NCBI GenBank assembly: GCA_012031265.1
Contig: JAAUTY010000027.1
Coordinates: 1-56,356 of the forward strand
Source: Spirulinaceae cyanobacterium SM2_1_0
GTDB lineage: Bacteria; Cyanobacteriota; Cyanobacteriia; Cyanobacteriales; Spirulinaceae
Length of the DNA stretch: 56,356 nucleotides
Direction: 5' to 3'
Part shown: positions 51,949-56,356 of the stretch, in pieces
Numbering within the stretch: the first letter of the stretch is position 1
Layout of the letters: each line of letters opens with the position of its first letter
Translations under genes and position numbers: made by a program
The notes under the pieces: generated by a model
Seen by the model: the letters and a program-made list of their open reading frames with translations, nothing else
What the model was told of the DNA's origin: nothing
Databases searched by the model: none

Positions 51949-52908
51949 ATGACGCTAACTCTCAGTGTGGTCATTCCCACTTACAATCGATTGCCGATTT
52001 TGACGAAATGTTTGCGCGCCCTGGAGGCACAGGAACTGGCGGCGGACACGGCGATCGCCCGCTACGAGATCGTCGTCGTTGATGATGGCTCTACTGACGG
52101 CACGCTCGACTGGTTGCGAGCGCACGCCGCCGAGTTTCCCCACGTCGTCACCTACGAGCAAGACCATTGCGGCCCGGCGGCGGCGCGTAACCTCGGTGTG
52201 GAGCAGGCGCGCGGTGACACGATCATTTTTATCGACAGTGACCTGGTGGTGACGCCGAGCTTTTTACAAGCGCACGCGACGGCACTGGTCACCGGCGAAC
52301 AGCGGTTGGGGAGCGATCGCCTCTTCACCTACGGCGCGGTGATCAATACCTGCAATTTTGACCATCCCACCGCTGAGCCATACAAGCTGACCGATTTTTC
52401 AGCCGCTTATTTTGCGACGGGGAATGTGGCGATCGCCCGTCACTGGTTGCTCGCAGCGGGCCTTTTCGACACCGGCTTCCAGCTCTACGGCTGGGAGGAT
52501 TTGGAGCTGGGCGTGCGCTTAAAAAAACTGGGTCTGACGCTGATCAAGTGCCCACAAGCGGTCGGCTACCACTGGCATCCGCCTTTTCAGCTTGCCGACA
52601 TTCCCAACCTCATTGACAAGGAAATTCAGCGCGGTCGCATGGGGGTGCTGTTTTACCAAAAACACCCTACCTGGAATGTCCGCATGATGATCCAAATGAC
52701 TTGGCTGCACCGGCTGCTGTGGGGATTACTGTCCTTGGGGGGACGGTTGAATGAGCGATCGCTTGCTCCCCTGCTGCAATGGCTGATTCAACGCGGCAAG
52801 CCACAATTGGCGCTGGAAATCGCCCGCATTTTTCTCAATTGGTACAACGTCAAGGGCGTCTATGCCGCCTACGCCGAACTCAAGCAACAAGGGCAATTGA
52901 GCGCGTAA
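51949..52908 (+). CDS. family 2 glycosyltransferase
   Basis: A 319-residue GT-A inverting glycosyltransferase: SVVIPTYNRLPILTKCLRALEAQ (~5-25), nucleotide-site VVVDDGSTDGTLDWL, CGPAAARNLGVEQARGDTIIFIDSDLVV (the DxD motif, ~95) and the acceptor-side FQLYGWEDLELGVRLKKLG (~180), of the Glyco_transf_7C type where ED is the catalytic base region. There is no membrane anchor. Probably works on surface polysaccharide; sugar unknown. Diverged family A sequence lies upstream. Confidence 0.9.
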   Translation: MTLTLSVVIPTYNRLPILTKCLRALEAQELAADTAIARYEIVVVDDGSTDGTLDWLRAHAAEFPHVVTYEQDHCGPAAARNLGVEQARGDTIIFIDSDLVVTPSFLQAHATALVTGEQRLGSDRLFTYGAVINTCNFDHPTAEPYKLTDFSAAYFATGNVAIARHWLLAAGLFDTGFQLYGWEDLELGVRLKKLGLTLIKCPQAVGYHWHPPFQLADIPNLIDKEIQRGRMGVLFYQKHPTWNVRMMIQMTWLHRLLWGLLSLGGRLNERSLAPLLQWLIQRGKPQLALEIARIFLNWYNVKGVYAAYAELKQQGQLSA

Positions 52909-52947
52909 TTCAGCGCCGACCGCCAGCCGGAGCTGAGTTGCGGCGCT

Positions 52948-53337
52948 CTAGCCAGCCGCTTGCAGCGTCACCTTCGCCCCAAAGCTTTCGAGCCGATGCT
53001 TCAGTGTGCGCGCTTCTTCAAAAGTGACTGCCGCTTGGATGGTGCTCGGCAGTGACTGCACCAGCGTTTTCGCCTGCTTGAGGCTGCTGCCGCTGGCGTG
53101 CCAGACGATTTGGAGAGCTGCCGCCTGCTTATTGGTCGGCACCGCCTCGAGCACGACGGCAAAGGTTTTAGAAGTTAAGTCTGCCGTCAGTGGGTTGGCT
53201 GGGGGCTGAAGTTTCAGTTGCAGGGGCGCAACATTGACGCCAAACGTGGTCTCGATCAGGGTGATCAGTTCTGTGGTTTCCGCCAGGGTTAGGGTTTTGA
53301 GTTGTTCGACAATCGCTAAGACTTTGACGCTTGCCAT
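52948..53337 (-). CDS. bL12 (ribosomal protein L7/L12) paralogue, divergent
   Basis: A 129-residue protein laid out like bL12. The N-terminal dimerisation helices are recognisable (VLAIVEQLKTLTLAETTELITLIETTFGV), followed by a linker lacking the usual Ala-rich hinge, then a C-terminal domain (FAVVLEAVPTNKQAAALQIV...LKQAKTLVQSLPSTIQAAVTFEEARTLKHRLESFGAKVTL). The conserved GLGLKEAK of the factor-binding helix reads GSSLKQAK, and the Lys/Arg residues before it that contact elongation factors are mostly replaced (LQIVWHASG). A real rplL would be next to rplJ; none is here. It is likely a paralogue with another job. Confidence 0.75.
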   Translation of the reverse strand: MASVKVLAIVEQLKTLTLAETTELITLIETTFGVNVAPLQLKLQPPANPLTADLTSKTFAVVLEAVPTNKQAAALQIVWHASGSSLKQAKTLVQSLPSTIQAAVTFEEARTLKHRLESFGAKVTLQAAG

Positions 53338-53421
53338 TGCTCATCTCCCTAGGTGGATTGAATTTTAACTTGTGGTTCCCACAAGCCTTACACAAATGCT
53401 ACAAAAAATAATACAAAACTG

Positions 53422-54402
53422 TCAAGTTCCAGCGTGCCAACGCAGCCAATCGCCCTCCACTTCTAGCCAAGCGCCGGTGGGCAGACTGTGGGTGCGGCTG
53501 CGGTTGGGCGCGTCCAGCAGTTGCGTCAGGGCTTCAAGGTGCTGAAAGCTGGGGGCGATCGCCAACTGCTGTTGCCAAAACTGGCGGAGGGCGCGACGTT
53601 GCAAAGCAAGTGGTGCCTGCCGCAAAGTGGGTCGATGCAAACCGCAACCATCGGCGGCTAAGCTGGCTTGCAACAAAGTAATCGCCTGAGCCTTGAGATA
53701 ATCCACCTCCGCTGTCAGCAATTCCGCCGTTTGCGCCAGGGCAACTTCGACCTGGGGGTTGAACTCGGCGCGGAGCAGCGGCAACACCTGTTGGCGCAAG
53801 CGATTGCGGGCGTAGCGCAGTTGCGAGTTGGCCGGATCGATTTGAATGGGCAGCGCCTGTTGCTGGCAGAATGTGCCGGTTTCAATGCGGGCAACTTCTA
53901 GCAGCGGGCGAACCAGGGTGAGACCGGGAGCCAGCGATCGCTCCCAAGCCAGAGCCTGCAAACCATCCGCTCCTGCCCCGCGTATCAGATTGTAGAGGAG
54001 CGTTTCGGCGCGATCGCTCAAGGTATGCGCCGTCACCACGCGCGTCGCCCCAGCTTGTTGGGCCAGATCGCTGAGCGCCGTATAACGCCACTGCCGCGCC
54101 GCCGCCTCGGTTTCCGGCAGCGGGGTCGGGCTGCGGGCGAGGTAGAACGGTAGTTGCCAGGTGTCAATCATCGCCGCCAGACGGGCGGCGAGGCCAACAT
54201 CGATCGCCCAGCCATGGTCACAGTGGCCAACGGCGAGTTGCCAACGCCACTTTGGCTGCAAATCCAGGAGCAAGCGCAGCAGGCAAAGTGAATCTTGGCC
54301 GCCGGAGACGGCGATCAGCAGGGTCGTGCCAGGGGGAAGGAGCGATCGCTGGCGCAGCGTGGTGTGCAAGCGAGCGTGTAGCGGCGTCCAAGCAGCAGCC
54401 AT
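53422..54402 (-). CDS. tilS: tRNA(Ile)-lysidine synthase
   Basis: A 326-residue TilS, which attaches lysine to C34 of the AUA-decoding tRNA-Ile. The N-type ATP pyrophosphatase P-loop is LLIAVSGGQDSLCLLRLLLDL (~35), followed by VGHCDHGWAIDV (~70) and RVVTAHTLSDRAETLLYNLIRGAGADGL (~130; the conserved HTxxDxxET), then RPLLEVARIE and IQIDPANSQLRYARNRLRQQVLP. C-terminal domains are short, as in cyanobacterial forms. I use ATG 54402. It follows the KGK gene on the same strand with an 18-bp gap, so they probably form one transcript. Confidence 0.95.
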   Translation of the reverse strand: MAAAWTPLHARLHTTLRQRSLLPPGTTLLIAVSGGQDSLCLLRLLLDLQPKWRWQLAVGHCDHGWAIDVGLAARLAAMIDTWQLPFYLARSPTPLPETEAAARQWRYTALSDLAQQAGATRVVTAHTLSDRAETLLYNLIRGAGADGLQALAWERSLAPGLTLVRPLLEVARIETGTFCQQQALPIQIDPANSQLRYARNRLRQQVLPLLRAEFNPQVEVALAQTAELLTAEVDYLKAQAITLLQASLAADGCGLHRPTLRQAPLALQRRALRQFWQQQLAIAPSFQHLEALTQLLDAPNRSRTHSLPTGAWLEVEGDWLRWHAGT

Positions 54403-54420
54403 GCTCTCTTCCCAGAGCAA

Positions 54421-55791
54421 TCAGCCCGGCGGCTCCCCGTCAATATCCTGCCAAATGTCTTCAAAGACATCCTCATCCTCTTTGCCGTTGGTGGCATTGG
54501 CATCGTCAGTCAGCGAGATCTCGTCAGCCTCCAAGTCGAGGTCATCGCCGAGATCGAAGTCAATGTCTTCGCCGGTACCAAAGATGTCGTCGGCGTCGCT
54601 ATCAGCGGCTGCTTCACCGACAGGCTCCCCGAAGAGGTCAGCATCACTGTCGAGCATCAGCTCATCATCAGCCTCAGCCGCCCCGCCAAAAATATCGTCT
54701 TCCGCCGCCGACTCATCCTCACTCACGGCAACCGCAGCCGGTTCAGCGAACAGATCGTCATCCTCTCCGTCCTCAGCAGCGGCAAAAATATCGCCCTCCG
54801 CGTCCTCGTCCGTCGCTCCGAAGGGGTCATCGTCAGTCTCTTCAGCGGCTGGCATCAAGAAGGGGTCATCATCAGCCTCCGTCGCCACCTCACTGAAGGG
54901 ATCGTCGCTGGCGACATCGGCGACGAAAATATCGCCCTCCGCCTCGGCAGTGTCGTCACTGGCAAAAATATCGTCTTCCGCCTCGGTTGTACCGAACGGA
55001 TCATCCTCATCCGCGGCCGCCGTGAAGATGTCATCTTCCGCTTCGGCGGTGTCTTCGGAAAAGATATCGTCTTCAGTCTCGGCAGTGGCTTTCGGGGCGT
55101 CCGTCAGGAAATCGTTTTCAGCGCCGAAGGCGAGCGGCTCGTCCTCATCATCGAGCGCTAAATCCTCGTCATCGCTGTCGAGGTCGGGGGCAGGGGCATC
55201 TGCAAATATGTCATCAACATCAGCGTCTCCGTCTGCAAAAGCGCCTTCGAGTTCATCGTCGCTGTCATCGGCGAGGTCGAAGGCCGGCGGCGGGGCTGCC
55301 TCAAAAACATCGTCAACATCCTCGGCTGTGATCTCGGTGTCAGCCACCTCAGCTTCAAAGGTGAGGTCATCGTCGTCAGCCGGAAATTCGGCCGCTGCCT
55401 CTGGTATTGCCACGGGTTCAAACAGATCGTCGCTGTCGTCGCTCGCGGGTTGGCCGGTAGTCACCGGGGGTGGGGTGATCACCGGTCGGGGTGGGGCTGC
55501 CGTGCGAGCATCGGGCTGGAAGTCGTCGCTGTCGGGGTGAAACTCAAGCTGGATGCGAACGCGGCCGCGCTGCCAACCGTGCGCACCGAATCGCAGCGCT
55601 TCGCAAGCAACCCCACCGTCGCTGAACCAATCCGCTTGGGCGGATGAGCCATCCGTTTTTGCCAGGACAGCCGCCTTCAGCGCCGCTGCAAGCTCGCTAG
55701 CCCGAAATGTTGTCTGTCCGAGCAATAATTGCACCGAGCGATCGACGGACAAAACTTCACCACTTGCTAGCGGCTCGAATTGCTTATCCAC
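54421..55791 (-). CDS. KGK-domain protein with very acidic DDIF/DDPF-repeat tail
   Basis: A 456-residue protein. The N-terminal ~90 residues are a KGK domain, a family found mainly in cyanobacteria (FEPLASGEVLSVDRSVQLLL, WFSDGGVACEALRFGAHGWQRGRVRIQLEFHPD). From ~95 on it is low-complexity, with Asp+Glu around one third of residues and almost no Lys or Arg. About 17 short motifs of the form D/E-D-I/P/L/V-F (e.g. EDDIFSED, DDPFGT, EGDIFVA, DDLFAE) recur at irregular 8-20 residue spacing. The tail must be disordered and highly negative. Function unknown. It precedes tilS with 18 bp between. Confidence 0.85.
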   Translation of the reverse strand: MDKQFEPLASGEVLSVDRSVQLLLGQTTFRASELAAALKAAVLAKTDGSSAQADWFSDGGVACEALRFGAHGWQRGRVRIQLEFHPDSDDFQPDARTAAPPRPVITPPPVTTGQPASDDSDDLFEPVAIPEAAAEFPADDDDLTFEAEVADTEITAEDVDDVFEAAPPPAFDLADDSDDELEGAFADGDADVDDIFADAPAPDLDSDDEDLALDDEDEPLAFGAENDFLTDAPKATAETEDDIFSEDTAEAEDDIFTAAADEDDPFGTTEAEDDIFASDDTAEAEGDIFVADVASDDPFSEVATEADDDPFLMPAAEETDDDPFGATDEDAEGDIFAAAEDGEDDDLFAEPAAVAVSEDESAAEDDIFGGAAEADDELMLDSDADLFGEPVGEAAADSDADDIFGTGEDIDFDLGDDLDLEADEISLTDDANATNGKEDEDVFEDIWQDIDGEPPG

Positions 55792-55942
55792 GCCTCATTC
55801 ACCCCTTTCATTACAGGTTTTGTTGTGTCATTAGTTTGCCTGTTTAATCGGCTGCTAGCAACACTTCGCCATTCAGTTTAGTCGCACCCTGGTACAGTTT
55901 AGCCGCGATCGCTTCCGACAGAGAAAAATCCGCCGCCCGTCT
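55792..55942. promoter_or_regulatory. upstream region of the KGK gene with paired CAGTTTAG boxes
   Basis: CAGTTTAG(T/C)CGC occurs twice in direct orientation at 55874 and 55895, 21 bp apart, i.e. two helical turns. This spacing is typical of a dimeric regulator on one face of DNA, but two copies alone are weak evidence. The region is also the downstream end of the cytochrome biogenesis gene. Confidence 0.3.
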
Positions 55943-56356
55943 TCAGAAGAACCACCCGTAAGAATGCAAGCCTTTGCCCAAGAGATTAACACCCAGATAG
56001 CAGACCCAGACCACGGCAAAACCCAGGGTGGCTAGAATGGCAGGACGCCGACCCTGCCAGCCACGGGTCAAGCGGGCGTGCAGGTAGGCCGCGAAGACCA
56101 GCCAGGTGATCAGCGCCCAAGTTTCCTTGGGATCCCAGCTCCAGTACGATCCCCAAGCTTCGTTGGCCCAGACCGCACCCGCGATGATGCCGATCGTCAG
56201 CAGCGGAAAGCCCAAGCCAATGATGCGGTAGCTGACATTATCCAATGTCTCGGCCAACGTCAGACGCTGGGGCGAGAGCGCCGTGGGAGCCGGGGGCGGC
56301 GCGAGTTCTAGCACCGCTAGGCCGCCGCTACCGTTGCCGCCGGTAGCGGCGGTCAC
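55943..56356 (-). CDS. ccsA: cytochrome c biogenesis protein CcsA (C-terminal part)
   Basis: The last 137 residues of CcsA/ResC, the membrane haem-handling protein of system II cytochrome c maturation. The tryptophan-rich WWD-type motif [29 protein letters not shown] (~65-95) is diagnostic; it is flanked by TM helices ([50 protein letters not shown]). The 5' end lies beyond the window. An Ala/Pro/Gly-rich loop (~1-30 of the visible part) precedes the motif, a common variable insertion. It works with CcsB (ResB) at the thylakoid or plasma membrane. Confidence 0.95.
   Translation of the reverse strand: MTAATGGNGSGGLAVLELAPPPAPTALSPQRLTLAETLDNVSYRIIGLGFPLLTIGIIAGAVWANEAWGSYWSWDPKETWALITWLVFAAYLHARLTRGWQGRRPAILATLGFAVVWVCYLGVNLLGKGLHSYGWFF

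Noticed and set aside
55840-55910. CAGTTTAG boxes as a defined operator
   Set aside because: Only two copies are seen and no matching regulator is known to me; kept as a weak note, not a finding.

Overview
The window is chromosomal DNA of a cyanobacterium. The octamer GCGATCGC (HIP1), typical of cyanobacterial genomes, recurs throughout inside and outside genes. The gene content agrees: a CcsA-type cytochrome c maturation protein, a KGK-domain protein, a CyaC-type hybrid kinase/adenylate cyclase, a PatA-type response regulator, an L21 protein with an acidic tail, glgA, lpxD, a chorismate-lyase-like protein and a cyanobacterial saccharopine-dehydrogenase-like oxidoreductase. No plasmid, phage or CRISPR structure was seen, and no tRNA or rRNA gene was recognised.

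Layout. 0.1-3 kb: rplU, a small secreted protein, a lipoprotein and a GNAT acetyltransferase. 3-14.6 kb: a signalling block with a short cyanobacterial histidine kinase, a PAS-histidine kinase plus REC-kinase pair, a FkbM-like methyltransferase, a Cache-HAMP hybrid kinase and a large PAS/GAF/degenerate-GGDEF sensor. 14.9-16.6 kb: an Asp/Glu-racemase-family protein overlapping trpD. 16.9-24 kb: an HD-domain protein, a saccharopine-dehydrogenase-like oxidoreductase, a RodZ-like HTH protein, an alkaline-phosphatase-superfamily enzyme, an AT-rich hairpin region before a ribbon-helix-helix protein, and a cupin phosphomannose-isomerase-like protein. 24-30 kb: the CyaC-like cyclase, a GNAT protein and an orphan PatA-like regulator. 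31-39 kb: an ABC permease, glgA, two glycosyltransferases, a small membrane protein and glyS. 38.8-44.3 kb: a decayed mobile-element zone, sbcC and a PspA/Vipp1 paralogue. 44.4-56.4 kb: chorismate-lyase-like protein, tandem Uma2 genes, lpxD plus a truncated second copy, an ICMT-like methyltransferase, EVE protein, rhomboid protease, TPR protein, a GT2 glycosyltransferase, a bL12 paralogue, tilS, the acidic KGK protein and the 3' part of ccsA.

Two themes stand out. First, the intergenic DNA holds several families of short non-autonomous inverted-repeat elements. Family A is about 96 bp and lies between CTAG duplications. Family B has GGGAGCATCCCA termini and, in one intact copy, an 8-bp target duplication. 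One family A copy sits inside a family B copy, and an uninterrupted family B copy elsewhere in the window gives the empty site. Second, four long genes (three sensor kinases and sbcC) each look split by a one-base-equivalent frameshift. These are either real lesions or residual assembly indels; the sequence alone cannot decide.
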